Of a DNA stretch of 56,432 bases, positions 38,569 to 47,647 are shown piece after piece. Position 1 is the stretch's first letter, and the number at the start of each line of letters is the position of its first letter. Under the pieces are notes generated by a model that saw nothing but the letters and a program-made list of their open reading frames with translations, was not told where the DNA came from and searched no databases. The stretch comes from Stenotrophomonas sp. 704A1 (GTDB lineage: Bacteria > Pseudomonadota > Gammaproteobacteria > Xanthomonadales > Xanthomonadaceae), in NCBI RefSeq assembly GCF_030549525.1, contig NZ_CP130831.1, positions 4,630,001 to 4,686,432 of the forward strand, given 5' to 3'. A program made the translations under genes and the position numbers.

Positions 38569-39534
38569 ATGATCCGCTTCGACGATCTGCAGCTGTTCGT
38601 CCGTACCGCCGCGCTGGGCAGCTTCTCGCAGGCGGCCCGCGAGGCCGATCTGCTGCCCGGCCAGGTTGCCGCTGCGGTGGCGCGGCTGGAGCGCGAGCTG
38701 GACCTGCGCCTGTTCGTCCGCACCACCCGCAGCCTGCGCCTGACCGGCGAGGGCGCGCTGTACCTGCCGTATGCGCAGGAGGTGCTGGCGACCCTGCGCG
38801 AAGGCCAGGCCCGCGTGCAGGGCGAGGACACCGAGCTGCACGGTACCCTGCAGCTGTCGGCGCCGTCGGACTTCGGCCGCAACCTGCTGCTGCCCTGGCT
38901 GAGCGCGTTCCGCGCGGCCCACCCGCGGCTGCGGCTGCACCTGCGCCTGTCCGACGAGGTCGCCGACGTGTTCCGCGATCCGGTCGACGTGGCCATCCGC
39001 ATCGGCCACTTCGACGACGCCAACTACGTGGCCCTGCCCCTGCTGGAGGGCAACCGGCGCGTGCTGGCGGCCTCGCCGGGCTACCTGCAGCGGCGCGGCA
39101 TCCCCACGCGCCTGGACGATCTGCGCGAACACGACTGCCTGGTCTATCAGCTCAATGGCCGCGCCTATGATCGCTGGTCGTTCGAGGTCGAAGGGCGTCG
39201 CAGCGTGATTCCCGTGCGCGGCCCGCTGGTCTGCGACGATGCCGACGTGGTGCGGCGCTGGGCGGTGGCCGGCGAAGGCATCACCTACAAGTCCTGGCTG
39301 GACCTGCGCGAGGACGTGCAGGCCGGGCGCCTGCAGCTGCTGCTGGACGGTGTTGGCAGCAGCATCCCGCTGCAGCTGGTATGCCCGCACCGCAAGCAGT
39401 TCTCGCCGGCGGTGCGGCAACTGCACGGGCAGCTGCGCCAGCACCTGCAACCGCTGCTGTCCGGCATGCCCAATGGCCTCACCCGCCCCCTGTCGCCAAT
39501 CCCGGCGCTGGCCGACAATGACGGCCCCCCGTAG
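38563..39534 (+). CDS. LysR-family transcriptional regulator
   Basis: 323 residues. The N-terminal winged helix is FDDLQLFVRTAALGSFSQAAREADLLPGQVAAAVARLERELDLRLFVRTTR, abbreviated here as the usual LysR pattern from residue 6 to 57; the substrate domain has LQLSAPSDFGRNLLLPWL. A second ATG six bases on (38569) is an equal candidate start. Divergent from the dehydrogenase gene, with LysE transporter 15 bases downstream, so it may regulate either. Confidence 0.92.
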   Translation: MKMIRFDDLQLFVRTAALGSFSQAAREADLLPGQVAAAVARLERELDLRLFVRTTRSLRLTGEGALYLPYAQEVLATLREGQARVQGEDTELHGTLQLSAPSDFGRNLLLPWLSAFRAAHPRLRLHLRLSDEVADVFRDPVDVAIRIGHFDDANYVALPLLEGNRRVLAASPGYLQRRGIPTRLDDLREHDCLVYQLNGRAYDRWSFEVEGRRSVIPVRGPLVCDDADVVRRWAVAGEGITYKSWLDLREDVQAGRLQLLLDGVGSSIPLQLVCPHRKQFSPAVRQLHGQLRQHLQPLLSGMPNGLTRPLSPIPALADNDGPP

Positions 39535-39549
39535 CAAGAGAACGCCGCC

Positions 39550-40185
39550 ATGCCGTGGATGGGCATCCAGGACCTGTGGACATTTCTGGTCGCCGTGCTG
39601 GTGTTCCTCGCCCTGCCCGGTCCCGGCACCTTCACCCTGCTGACCGCCACCGGCCGGGGTGGCGTGCGCGGCGGCTACACCGCGCTGGCCGGCCTGCTGG
39701 TCGGCGACCAGATCCTGATGTGGCTGGCGCTGGCCGGCGTGGCCGCATTGCTCAAGGCCAACCCGCTGGTGTTCCTCGCCGTGCAGTACCTGGGTGCGGC
39801 CTACCTGGTGTGGGTGGGCATCGGCCTGCTGCGCACGCCGAAGCACGAGGGCGGTGACGCCGGGGTCGGCCCGATCCGCATGCAGCCGGGCCGCTACTTC
39901 CACCAGGCGATCCTGGTCAGCCTGCTCAACCCGAAGGCGATCCTGTTCTACATGGCCTTCCTGCCGTTGTTCATCGACCCGAAGGCGCACCAGGGCATTG
40001 CCACCTTCGCAGCACTGGCGGGCATCATCTTCGTGGTCAGCATCGCCTACTGCTCGCTGCTGATCTGGGTCGGCAACCTGGCCCGCCGCCGGTTGATCCA
40101 GCATCCACGGGTCAGCGACGCGCTGCGCCGGGTGGCCGGCCTGTTCCTGGTCGGCTTCGGCATCCGCCTGGGGCTGAACGGGTGA
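39550..40185 (+). CDS. LysE/RhtB family translocator
   Basis: 211 residues with about six helices. The family motif FLALPGPGTFTLLTATGRGG is followed by GDQILMWLALAGVAALL and LVSLLNPKAILFYMAFLPLFID. These proteins export amino acids or related small molecules. AAGAG precedes the ATG and the gap to the LysR gene is 15 bases, so the two are probably co-transcribed. Substrate unknown. Confidence 0.93.
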   Translation: MPWMGIQDLWTFLVAVLVFLALPGPGTFTLLTATGRGGVRGGYTALAGLLVGDQILMWLALAGVAALLKANPLVFLAVQYLGAAYLVWVGIGLLRTPKHEGGDAGVGPIRMQPGRYFHQAILVSLLNPKAILFYMAFLPLFIDPKAHQGIATFAALAGIIFVVSIAYCSLLIWVGNLARRRLIQHPRVSDALRRVAGLFLVGFGIRLGLNG

Positions 40186-40436
40186 GCGCATCGACGGACG
40201 GCGCAATGGCCGCTGCCGGCTGAGCACGCAGGGCGCGCGGGTGCTGGATCCGAGCGACCGGCGTGCGGCCCGGCGCGGCGGCGCCTCACTTTATGCCGAT
40301 TCCGGCAGCGGGCTCGGAGTACAGCGGCGATGGCGACGCATCTGAGCCGTGCATGACCCCCGTCAGTGGTAATGCTGCGCTGCGTTCGGTCACACTCGGG
40401 GACTTGTCGTTATCAGTCACCCCTTCCGAGGCCTGC

Positions 40437-41864
40437 ATGTCCCTGCTCCGGCGCAAGTCCCTAGATTCCGTCACTGTCCATGAAGCCGGCAGGCGCCTGG
40501 TCCCGACCCTCAGCTGGCCGCACCTGATCGCGCTGGGCATCGGCGCCATCGTCGGTACCGGCATCTACACCCTGATCGGCGTGGGCGCCAACCTGGCCGG
40601 GCCGGCCGTGCTGATCTCCTTTGCCATCGCCGGCGCGGTCTGCGCCTGTGCGGCGCTGTCCTACGCCGAACTGTCGACGATGATGCCGGCCGCCGGTAGT
40701 GCCTATACCTACAGCTACAGTGCGCTCGGCGAAGTGTTCGCCTGGGTGGTGGGCTGGAGCCTGATCCTGGAGTACTCGCTGGTGGTGAGTACGGTCGCGG
40801 TCGGCTGGTCGGGCTACTTCGTCGGCTTCCTCGACTGGGTCCACACCCAGTTCGGCTGGAACGTGCAGCTGCCGGCCTGGCTGGCTGCCGGCCCGCACGT
40901 GGAAGGCGGCATGATCAACCTGCCGGCGATCGTCATCACCTGGCTGGTGGCACTGATGCTGATGGCCGGCACCAAAGAAAGCGCCACCCTCAACGCCATC
41001 CTGGTGGTGTTCAAGCTGATCGCGCTGGCCATCTTCGTGGCCGTGGCCCTGCCCGCCTTCGACAGCGCCAACCTGCAGCCGTTCATGCCGTATGGCTTTG
41101 CCAAGTCGATGGGCCCTGACGGCGTCGAGCACGGCGTGATGGCGGCAGCGGCGATCATCTTCTTCGCCTTCTACGGCTTCGACGCGATCTCCACCGCGGC
41201 CGAGGAAACCAAGAACCCGGGCCGCGACCTGTCGATCGGCATCATCGGTTCGATGATCGGCTGCACCATCGTCTACGTACTGGTGGCGCTGGCCGCCGTG
41301 GGCGCGATGAGCTACGCGGTGTTCGGCCACAGCGCCGAGCCGCTGGCCCTGATCATGCGCCAGCTCGGCCATCCGACCGCCGCGATGCTGATCGGCGTGA
41401 TCGCCATCATCGCCCTGCCGACGGTGCTGCTGGCCTTCCTGTACGGCCAGAGCCGCATCTTCTTCGTGATGAGCCGCGACGGTCTGCTGCCGCGCGGCCT
41501 GTCCAAGGTCAACGCACGCACCGGTACGCCGGTGGCGACCACGCTGTTCACTGCGGTGGTGGTGTCGGCACTGGCCGGCGTGGCGCGCCTGGACGAGATC
41601 GCGGCGTTGGCCAATGCCGGTACCCTGGCCGCCTTCACTGCGGTCGGCATCTGCCTGGTGGTGCTGCGCGTGCGCGAGCCGGACCGCGCGCGCACGTTCC
41701 GCACGCCGTTTGCCTTCATCGTGGGCCCGCTGGCGGCGCTGGGCTGCATCTACCTGTTCCTCAGCCTGCCCCACACCACCCAGCTGTACTTCCTGCTGTG
41801 GAACCTGGTCGGCCTGGTGCTGTATTTCCTGTACAGCCGCCGCCATGCGCTGATCGCGAAGTAA
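40437..41864 (+). CDS. APC-superfamily amino acid permease (CAT/YfnA type)
   Basis: 475 residues, twelve or so helices. The first helix motif IALGIGAIVGTGIYTLIGVGA and the later FFAFYGFDAISTAAEETKNPGRDL are diagnostic of cationic-amino-acid-transporter-like permeases. It imports an amino acid that cannot be named from sequence. The frame is open further upstream, but the ATG at 40437 puts the short cytosolic tail at family length. The 251 bases before it show no gene or clear promoter to me. Confidence 0.93.
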   Translation: MSLLRRKSLDSVTVHEAGRRLVPTLSWPHLIALGIGAIVGTGIYTLIGVGANLAGPAVLISFAIAGAVCACAALSYAELSTMMPAAGSAYTYSYSALGEVFAWVVGWSLILEYSLVVSTVAVGWSGYFVGFLDWVHTQFGWNVQLPAWLAAGPHVEGGMINLPAIVITWLVALMLMAGTKESATLNAILVVFKLIALAIFVAVALPAFDSANLQPFMPYGFAKSMGPDGVEHGVMAAAAIIFFAFYGFDAISTAAEETKNPGRDLSIGIIGSMIGCTIVYVLVALAAVGAMSYAVFGHSAEPLALIMRQLGHPTAAMLIGVIAIIALPTVLLAFLYGQSRIFFVMSRDGLLPRGLSKVNARTGTPVATTLFTAVVVSALAGVARLDEIAALANAGTLAAFTAVGICLVVLRVREPDRARTFRTPFAFIVGPLAALGCIYLFLSLPHTTQLYFLLWNLVGLVLYFLYSRRHALIAK

Positions 41865-41874
41865 ACGGATCACC

Positions 41875-41899
41875 GGTAGCGCCGGGCCATGCCCGGCGG
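41875..41899 (+). repeat. SMAG repeat
   Basis: GGTAGCGCCGGGCC then ATGCCCGGCGG, identical in its core to the element at 20109-20134. Between the permease and the convergent dipeptidase gene. Confidence 0.88.
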
Positions 41900-41922
41900 A
41901 ATCCCGGATGCACGCAGGGCGG

Positions 41923-43164
41923 TCAGCCGCCCTGCTTTGCGGCGTAATCCTGCGCCTGGCGCATCACCCGCAGCAGGTTGCCGCCCCAGATCGCAGCAAT
42001 CTGCTGCTCGGTATAGCCCTTGCGCAGCAGCCAGGCAGTGATCTTCGGCAGCTGGCTGACATCGGCCAGGTCGCTCAGGCCGCCGCCGCCATCCCAGTCC
42101 AGGCCGATGCCCACGTGCTCGGGACCGACCACCTTGAGGATGTGCTCGAAGTGGGCGAAGAAGTCGTCCAGGCTGGCGTGGCGCACCGGGTGCTCGTGGT
42201 CCAGCGCCTGCTCGGCCTTCAGCAGCGCTACGCCCTGTTCGATGCCCATGCCTTCCCATCCACCCAGCTGCCTGCTCAGCGCCTCCTCGGCCTGCGTGCG
42301 CTCGGGGGTCTTTGCGGTGTCGATCAGGTAGCCGCCATAGGCGTTCACCTGGATCACGCCACCGGCCCTGGCCAGCTTGCGCAGGCGTGCATCATCGAGG
42401 TTGCGCGGATGGTCGTAGACCGCCTTGGCCGAGCTGTGCGACAGCACGAACGGCACCGGCATCATTGCCAGCAGGTCATCGAACACCGCGTCGGAAGCGT
42501 GCGACTGGTCGATCACGATGCCCAGCTTGACCGCCGCGCGGACCAGGTCCTTGCCGGCCGGGCTCAGCCCTTTCCACTCGGGGCCCTTGGGGTCGGTGGC
42601 CGAATCGGCGAACTCGTTGTTGGCGAAGTGCACGGTGCTGAGCAGGCGCAGGCCGGCGCGATGGTAGAACGAGAGCAGGCTGGGGTCGGCCACCAGCGGG
42701 CTGGCGTTCTCCATGCTGATGTAGACCACGCGCTTGCCGGCCGCCTTGATCCGCGCGGCATCATCGGCCGTCAGCGCCAGCGCGAAGCGCTCGGGGTTGG
42801 CCGCCAGCATCGTGCGGATGTCCAGCAGCCGTTGCAGGCCATGGTCGCGCTCGGCCAGGTGCGCGGCGGCGCTGCGGTCGCCCTGTCCGGTGTAGATCGC
42901 CCAGAAACCACCATCGAGCGCACCTTCGACCATGCGTGGGTAATCCACCTGCGACAGCGCGTTGCGGTCGTGGCGCTGTTCGATGTCGAAGCCCTGGCGG
43001 CCGAAGTTGGCCGGTGTGTCCAGGTGGCTGTCCAGGGTGACCAGGCGCTGCTGCAGCGCCTTGGCACGCGCCAGTTCCTGCGTGCTGAACTCGATGGCGT
43101 GGGCGGACAGCGGCGCGCACAGCGCCAGGGCAAGCACGACGGACAGGCGACGCAACGAGGGCAT
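41923..43164 (-). CDS. Membrane dipeptidase (peptidase family M19), exported
   Basis: 413 residues with a signal peptide (1-23, ending AHA). M19 metal ligands are visible: DSHLDTP near the N-terminus, the glutamate in VYISMENASP, and the histidines in IDQSHASD and LSHSSAKAV; GIGLDWDGGGG is the late family motif. It should hydrolyse dipeptides in the periplasm using zinc. The ATG at 43164 is chosen because it starts the signal peptide; upstream sequence in frame does not fit. Confidence 0.93.
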   Translation of the reverse strand: MPSLRRLSVVLALALCAPLSAHAIEFSTQELARAKALQQRLVTLDSHLDTPANFGRQGFDIEQRHDRNALSQVDYPRMVEGALDGGFWAIYTGQGDRSAAAHLAERDHGLQRLLDIRTMLAANPERFALALTADDAARIKAAGKRVVYISMENASPLVADPSLLSFYHRAGLRLLSTVHFANNEFADSATDPKGPEWKGLSPAGKDLVRAAVKLGIVIDQSHASDAVFDDLLAMMPVPFVLSHSSAKAVYDHPRNLDDARLRKLARAGGVIQVNAYGGYLIDTAKTPERTQAEEALSRQLGGWEGMGIEQGVALLKAEQALDHEHPVRHASLDDFFAHFEHILKVVGPEHVGIGLDWDGGGGLSDLADVSQLPKITAWLLRKGYTEQQIAAIWGGNLLRVMRQAQDYAAKQGG

Positions 43165-43369
43165 GGTGATCCACCGGCAATGGGAAGGACACGACCATAG
43201 CGCCCGGATGACCCCACACGGTAGTGCCGCCCCGGCCAGCCTGCCCGGTTGCACGCCTGCTCCATGACCGGCCTGCGCCATGACAGGCGCGCTCCATTAC
43301 ACTCGCCGGCAACCGCTCTTCGCCGCACGCATCGCTGCGTGTCGCCTCGACCATGGAATGGAAACATCG

Positions 43370-44191
43370 ATGTCGAAGTCCCAGCCACCGCCGCTCCCGC
43401 TGAAGGAAGCAACGTCGGTGCCCGCCGGCGCGCTCAGCGTCGAACAGCTCAAGCGCGAGGTCCTGCCGGCGCTGTTTGCGGGTCGCACCGACATCGGTCG
43501 TTACGGCCCTCCGGATCTGGCCCGCGCCAGCGCCGAACCGGCCTGGCAGGATGGCAGCGCCAACGCGCTGGCCCGCGTGCTGGCCGAGCTGGTCACCCGG
43601 CTGTCCGAGCACGATCCCAATGCCCTGCTGCAGCGCGCGCACTGGTGGGACCGGTTGACCGGTGCCGACATCGAACAGCGGCTGCGCCGGCGCATCGCCA
43701 TGGGCAGCAACGTCGAGCTGCTGGCCGAGATCGAGCGCCAGGCCAGCGCCGTGCGCGCCAGCGTGGATCGACTGGATGCGCAGCTGATCGAGCATGACGT
43801 GCAGGGCGTGCGCCTGCAGACCTACATCGATGCCGGCGTGCAGTTCCTGCAGGAACTGCCAGCGGGTGCTGCAACCGGCGTGGATGACGCGCCCTTGCCG
43901 GATCGCCCGGTCGAGCGTCTGCAACGCCGCCTGGCCAACCTGACCGCGCTGCTGGCCAGTCACTCCATGAGCCGGGTGCAGGTGCAGCTTGCACGCAGTG
44001 CGGCCATCGATCTGCTCGACCGCTACAGCGAGACGGTGCAGATCCTGTTGCCGATCTGGCGGCAGACCATCCAGGCGCTGCACAACAGCGACAACGCCAG
44101 CGCGCAGATGGTCGCCAGCGCCGCACAGGCGCAGGACCAGCTGAAGCGGGCACTGCAGGCAGTGCTGCAGGCACCGGCGGTGCGGGCGTGA
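43370..44191 (+). CDS. TelA-like (toxic anion resistance family) protein, short form
   Basis: 273 residues, soluble and largely helical. The segment LDAQLIEHDVQGVRLQTYIDAG resembles the TelA heptads, and SRVQVQLARSAAIDLLDRYSETVQILLPIWRQTIQAL strongly resembles TelA's C-terminal helices (given here as 627 bases or so into the gene). TelA proteins are usually 330-390 residues, so this one lacks part of the end. Their biochemical role is unknown despite the tellurite name. GGAA lies near the chosen ATG at 43370; ATG 43358 is the alternative. It overlaps the next gene by GTGA. Confidence 0.68.
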   Translation: MSKSQPPPLPLKEATSVPAGALSVEQLKREVLPALFAGRTDIGRYGPPDLARASAEPAWQDGSANALARVLAELVTRLSEHDPNALLQRAHWWDRLTGADIEQRLRRRIAMGSNVELLAEIERQASAVRASVDRLDAQLIEHDVQGVRLQTYIDAGVQFLQELPAGAATGVDDAPLPDRPVERLQRRLANLTALLASHSMSRVQVQLARSAAIDLLDRYSETVQILLPIWRQTIQALHNSDNASAQMVASAAQAQDQLKRALQAVLQAPAVRA

Positions 44192-45057
44192 GCACGCGCG
44201 CCACCGACCCGTTGCAGATTCCGCCGGCGTTGCGGGACCGCGTGGAGGGTGTCGCGGGGCTGCGCGCGCTGTACCGGCGTGGGTCGCTGCTGCGCTCGCT
44301 GGGGCTGGCCTGCCTGCCGCTGTGCGCGCCGTTGCTGGCCCTGCTCCTGCTCAGCGCCGACGCACACCGCGGCGTGCCGGCCTGGGCGCATGTGCCTGCC
44401 GGCTTCAGCGACGGCGGCGCAGGCAGTGGTGTCGTGCTGTATCTGCTGGCCGTGCCGGTGCTGGCGTGGATGGGCATGGGTCTGCGCCGGGTACTGCGCA
44501 ACCAGGGCGTGCGGCAGTTCACCTACGCCATGGTGTTCGGCACGGCGGTGCTGTGGATGACCGCCTCGGGCACCGATTTCGCGCGGCGTGGGTTCACCGC
44601 GCACGAGGCCGGACAGGGCGGCCCGCTGGTGTACGGGAAACTGCACACCGTGATTGAAAGCGCCGCCTTCACCGGGTTCAGCCCGGCATGGCAGCGTTAC
44701 CTGCGCGCGCAGGATGCGATGGTGGCCGGCCGCGATGGCAGTGACCGGGATGCACTGGCACAGGCGCTGGCCAACGGCCAGGACATCGGCGTGCCGGTGC
44801 CCGCGCTGTGGCAGGCGGCGCTGGAGAAAGCAGCCGGGTTGCCGACCTCGGCGCGCAGTGCGCAATGGCATCGGCAGCAACCGCTGCGCATGGCCCTGTT
44901 TGAGTACGGCTGGATCATCAGCCTGCTCGGGATTCCAGCGCTGCTGCTGGCCGGCAGCGGGCTGGCGGCGCTGGGGTGGCACCTGCGCAGGCGGGTGGCG
45001 GTCATCAACGGTCTGCTGCTGCAGCTGCAGGCAACGGACGCGTCGGCGCGGCCCTAG
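44188..45057 (+). CDS. Unknown membrane protein coupled to the TelA-like gene
   Basis: 289 residues from a GTG that overlaps the previous stop. I recognise no family. Hydrophobic helices lie near residues 35-57, 85-102, 115-130 and 235-265; between the third and fourth is a soluble region of about 100 residues containing GKLHTVIESAAFTGFSPAWQ. The layout suggests a periplasmic domain between membrane helices. The tight coupling implies joint action with the TelA-like protein. Confidence 0.72.
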   Translation: MSTRATDPLQIPPALRDRVEGVAGLRALYRRGSLLRSLGLACLPLCAPLLALLLLSADAHRGVPAWAHVPAGFSDGGAGSGVVLYLLAVPVLAWMGMGLRRVLRNQGVRQFTYAMVFGTAVLWMTASGTDFARRGFTAHEAGQGGPLVYGKLHTVIESAAFTGFSPAWQRYLRAQDAMVAGRDGSDRDALAQALANGQDIGVPVPALWQAALEKAAGLPTSARSAQWHRQQPLRMALFEYGWIISLLGIPALLLAGSGLAALGWHLRRRVAVINGLLLQLQATDASARP

Positions 45058-45070
45058 CGCCGCGCCGGAC

Positions 45071-45094
45071 GGTGCCGACCGTGGGTCGGCACCC
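45071..45094. repeat. REP-like hairpin GGTGCCGACC/GGTCGGCACC
   Basis: A 10-bp inverted repeat around GTG, between two convergent genes. It resembles a SMAG stem without a clear GTAG head; it may also act as a weak terminator. Confidence 0.6.
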
Positions 45095-45103
45095 CGTGCA
45101 TCG

Positions 45104-46273
45104 TCAATCCACCACGCGGCAGAAGACCGCCTTCAGGTAACGCGATTCCTGCACGTGGGCCATGAACGGGTGGTCCGCGCCGGCGCCGGCGACCTTCAGG
45201 ATCTGGATGGTGCGGCCGGAGAAGTACGCGGCGCGACGCAGCATGTCCAGGAACTGGTCCTCGGCCACCAGGCCGGTGCACGAGAACGTAGCGAACAGGC
45301 CACCGGGCTTGACCACGCCCAGCGCCAGCTTGTTCATGTCCAGGTACTTCTTCAGTGCGGTGATGACCTGGTCGCGGTCGCGGGTCATCTTCGCCGGGTC
45401 CAGGATCACCACGTCGTACTGTTCGCCGCGGTTGGCGGCGTCGCGCAGCCACGGGAAGATGTCGGACTGGACGAACTTCGGACGCACGTTGTTCAGGCGC
45501 GAATTGCCCTTGGCGATCTGGATCACGTCCTCATCGATGTCGATGCCGACCACTTCCGAAGCACCGCGCGCGGCGGCATACACGGCGAAACCGCCGGTGT
45601 TGCAGCACAGGTCGAGCACGCTCTTGCCTTCCACCTGCTGGCTCAGCCACTCACGGTTCTCGCGCTGGTCGGCGAAGAAACCGGTCTTGTGCGCACCGGC
45701 CGGGTCGGCACGGAACTTGATGCCGTACTCGGTGATCACCGACGCTTCGGTGGTGGTGTTGCCGTGGAAATCGAAGCTTTCCTGCTTCTGCACGTGCTCG
45801 TCGGCGAAGCTGTGGAAGCGGCAACCCGGGAACTGCTCGCGCAGCGCTTCATAGATCCACTCACGGTGGCGGAACATGCCGGCGGCGAAGAATTCGACCA
45901 CCACCAGGTCGTTGTAACGGTCCACCACCAGGCCGGACAGGCCATCCCCCTCGCTGTGCACGACGCGCCAGGCGTCGGACACCGCATCGAGCTTCAGCAC
46001 CTCACGGCGCAGCGACACCGCCTGGGCGATCTTGCGCGAGAACCAGCCGGCATCGACCGGCACGTTCGGGTCGGTTTCGAGGATGCGCACGGCAATGCGC
46101 GAATGCCCGTTGTAGAAGCCGCGGCCGATGAACTCGCCGTCCACGCCGACCACGTCGACGATGGCGCCGGGCTTGGGCCGGACGGTCGGCTTTTCGACCA
46201 GTTTCTGGAAGATCCACGGGTGGCTGGAGCGCCACGCGTTCTTGAGGCGGACAACGGGGAGGGCGGTATTCAT
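45104..46273 (-). CDS. rlmI: Class I SAM-dependent rRNA methyltransferase, RlmI-like
   Basis: 389 residues. An N-terminal PUA-like domain (VRLKNAWRSSHPWIFQKLVEKP) is followed by the EEHEE-like linker and a Rossmann methyltransferase with SVLDLCCNTGGFAVYAAARGASEVVGIDID (SAM motif I) and the catalytic VVILDPAKMTRD, then FSCTGLV with a cysteine. RlmI makes m5C1962 in 23S rRNA; several paralogous families share this layout, so the exact target is inferred. Confidence 0.85.
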   Translation of the reverse strand: MNTALPVVRLKNAWRSSHPWIFQKLVEKPTVRPKPGAIVDVVGVDGEFIGRGFYNGHSRIAVRILETDPNVPVDAGWFSRKIAQAVSLRREVLKLDAVSDAWRVVHSEGDGLSGLVVDRYNDLVVVEFFAAGMFRHREWIYEALREQFPGCRFHSFADEHVQKQESFDFHGNTTTEASVITEYGIKFRADPAGAHKTGFFADQRENREWLSQQVEGKSVLDLCCNTGGFAVYAAARGASEVVGIDIDEDVIQIAKGNSRLNNVRPKFVQSDIFPWLRDAANRGEQYDVVILDPAKMTRDRDQVITALKKYLDMNKLALGVVKPGGLFATFSCTGLVAEDQFLDMLRRAAYFSGRTIQILKVAGAGADHPFMAHVQESRYLKAVFCRVVD

Positions 46274-46377
46274 CCACCTATTGTAAACCGGGCGCCGGGC
46301 TCAGATTTCCGCGGCGGGCGGTCCGCGCGGGCGCCGGCCCATTTGACGGCAGCCCGGCCAGGCCGCAGAATCGGCGC

Positions 46378-46498
46378 CAGAAGGGGAGTAGCTCCCAGAC
46401 GTTGTCGCCGTCATTTCGAGCCCGCAGGCTCCGGTGCAACGGCAGTTCCAGCCCACCGGAACTGCGAGCGAGACCTTCGCCGTACCGGCGAAGCTCTG
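46378..46498 (+). ncRNA. Manganese riboswitch (yybP-ykoY type)
   Basis: The conserved 5' element AAGGGGAGTAGC is at 46381-46392, the middle element GTCATTTCGAGC at 46410-46421, and the 3' element GCGAGACCTT at 46468-46477. GAAGG (46380-46384) pairs with CCTTC (46474-46478) to close the aptamer. The same CCTTC can instead pair in a 12-bp hairpin, AGACCTTCGCCG / CGGCGAAGCTCT (46471-46497, one mismatch), so the two folds are mutually exclusive, as in an ON switch. It lies 80 bases before a TerC/Alx-type gene, the known partner of this class. The rest of the 304-base intergenic gap (46274-46577) shows no gene. Confidence 0.88.
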
Positions 46499-46577
46499 TC
46501 CCTGGATCCCCCTCCGATCCTCCGTTGCAGATCCTCGCCGTCCGGCCTGGCATTCATCTTTCCAACGGACATTCCCA

Positions 46578-47540
46578 ATGCAGACGATCGGTAACGTGTG
46601 GTTGTGGGGCGGCTTCGCAGCGGTGGTGGTCATCGCCCTGCTGGTCGACCTCGTGTTGATGCGCCATGGTGGCCCGCACAAGGTCACCTTCAAGGAAGCC
46701 CTGTGGTGGTCCATCGGCTGGGTCGCGCTGGCCCTGCTGTTCAATGGCGGCCTTTGGTACTACCTGAACGAGACCGCCGGCCAGGTGGTGGCCAACAAGG
46801 TCGGCCTGGAGTTCCTGACCGGCTATCTGGTCGAGAAGGCGCTGGCGGTGGACAACATCTTTGTCTTCCTGATGATCATGAGCTACTTCGCGGTGCCGGA
46901 GGAGCAGCGCCAGAAGGTGCTGATCATCGGCATCCTGGGCGCGATCGTGCTGCGTACGATCATGATCTTCGCCGGCAGCGTGCTGATCACCCAGTTCCAC
47001 TGGCTGCTCTACGTATTCGGCGCCTTCCTGCTGTTCACCGGCTGGAAGATGTGGTTCGCCGCCGGCCAGGAACCGGATCTGGAAGCCAACCCCGCCCTGC
47101 GCTGGATGCGCAGGCACCTGCGCCTGCTGCCGGGTTACGAAGGCAACGCGATGAGCGTCAAGCGCGATGGCGTGCGCTGGTTCACCCCGTTGTTCGCCGT
47201 GCTGATCCTGATCGCGGTCACCGACGTCATCTTCGCGGTGGACAGCATCCCGGCGATCTTCGCCATCACCACCGACCCGTTCATCGTGCTGACCTCCAAC
47301 GTGTTCGCGGTGCTGGGCCTGCGCGCGATGTTCTTCCTGCTGGCCGGCATGGCGGACCGCTTCCACCTGCTGCCGTATGGCCTGGCGCTGGTGCTGGCCT
47401 TCATCGGCATCAAGATGATGATCATCGACCTGTTCAAGATTCCGACCCCGGTGTCGCTGGGCGTGGTGGCGGTGATCATCGCCACCACCGTGGTGCTCAG
47501 CCTGAAGAACCCGCCGAAGCAGGGCGAAGGCCAGGCCTGA
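46578..47540 (+). CDS. TerC/Alx family membrane protein (likely Mn2+ exporter)
   Basis: 320 residues with eight or nine helices. TerC signatures are GYLVEKALAVDNIFVFLMIMSYF with the acidic metal site and ITDVIFAVDSIPAIFAIT-like VTDVIFAVDSIPAIFAITTDPFIV, given in two parts. The family is tied to manganese export (Alx in E. coli), and the manganese riboswitch upstream supports that here. The ATG at 46578 gives the usual N-terminus; the frame is open upstream but runs through the riboswitch. A strong hairpin terminator follows. Confidence 0.92.
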   Translation: MQTIGNVWLWGGFAAVVVIALLVDLVLMRHGGPHKVTFKEALWWSIGWVALALLFNGGLWYYLNETAGQVVANKVGLEFLTGYLVEKALAVDNIFVFLMIMSYFAVPEEQRQKVLIIGILGAIVLRTIMIFAGSVLITQFHWLLYVFGAFLLFTGWKMWFAAGQEPDLEANPALRWMRRHLRLLPGYEGNAMSVKRDGVRWFTPLFAVLILIAVTDVIFAVDSIPAIFAITTDPFIVLTSNVFAVLGLRAMFFLLAGMADRFHLLPYGLALVLAFIGIKMMIIDLFKIPTPVSLGVVAVIIATTVVLSLKNPPKQGEGQA

Positions 47541-47559
47541 GCCTGGGCAGTTGAACGGC

Positions 47560-47590
47560 ACGGCCGGCGGGATTGTCCCGCCGGCCGTTT
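47560..47590 (+). terminator. Terminator of the TerC gene
   Basis: A perfect 13-bp stem, ACGGCCGGCGGGA / TCCCGCCGGCCGT, with a TTG loop, ends in TTT. The T run is short, so efficiency is uncertain. Confidence 0.8.
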
Positions 47591-47647
47591 CCACTCTCCC
47601 GCAGCGGTGGCCTTGGTTTCACGCCCGCCACCGCCATTGCTGAAGGT

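Noticed and set aside
40186..40436. Gap before the amino acid permease examined for a gene, riboswitch or T-box
   Set aside because: No conserved element or convincing ORF was found; the in-frame extension of the permease here lacks family match.
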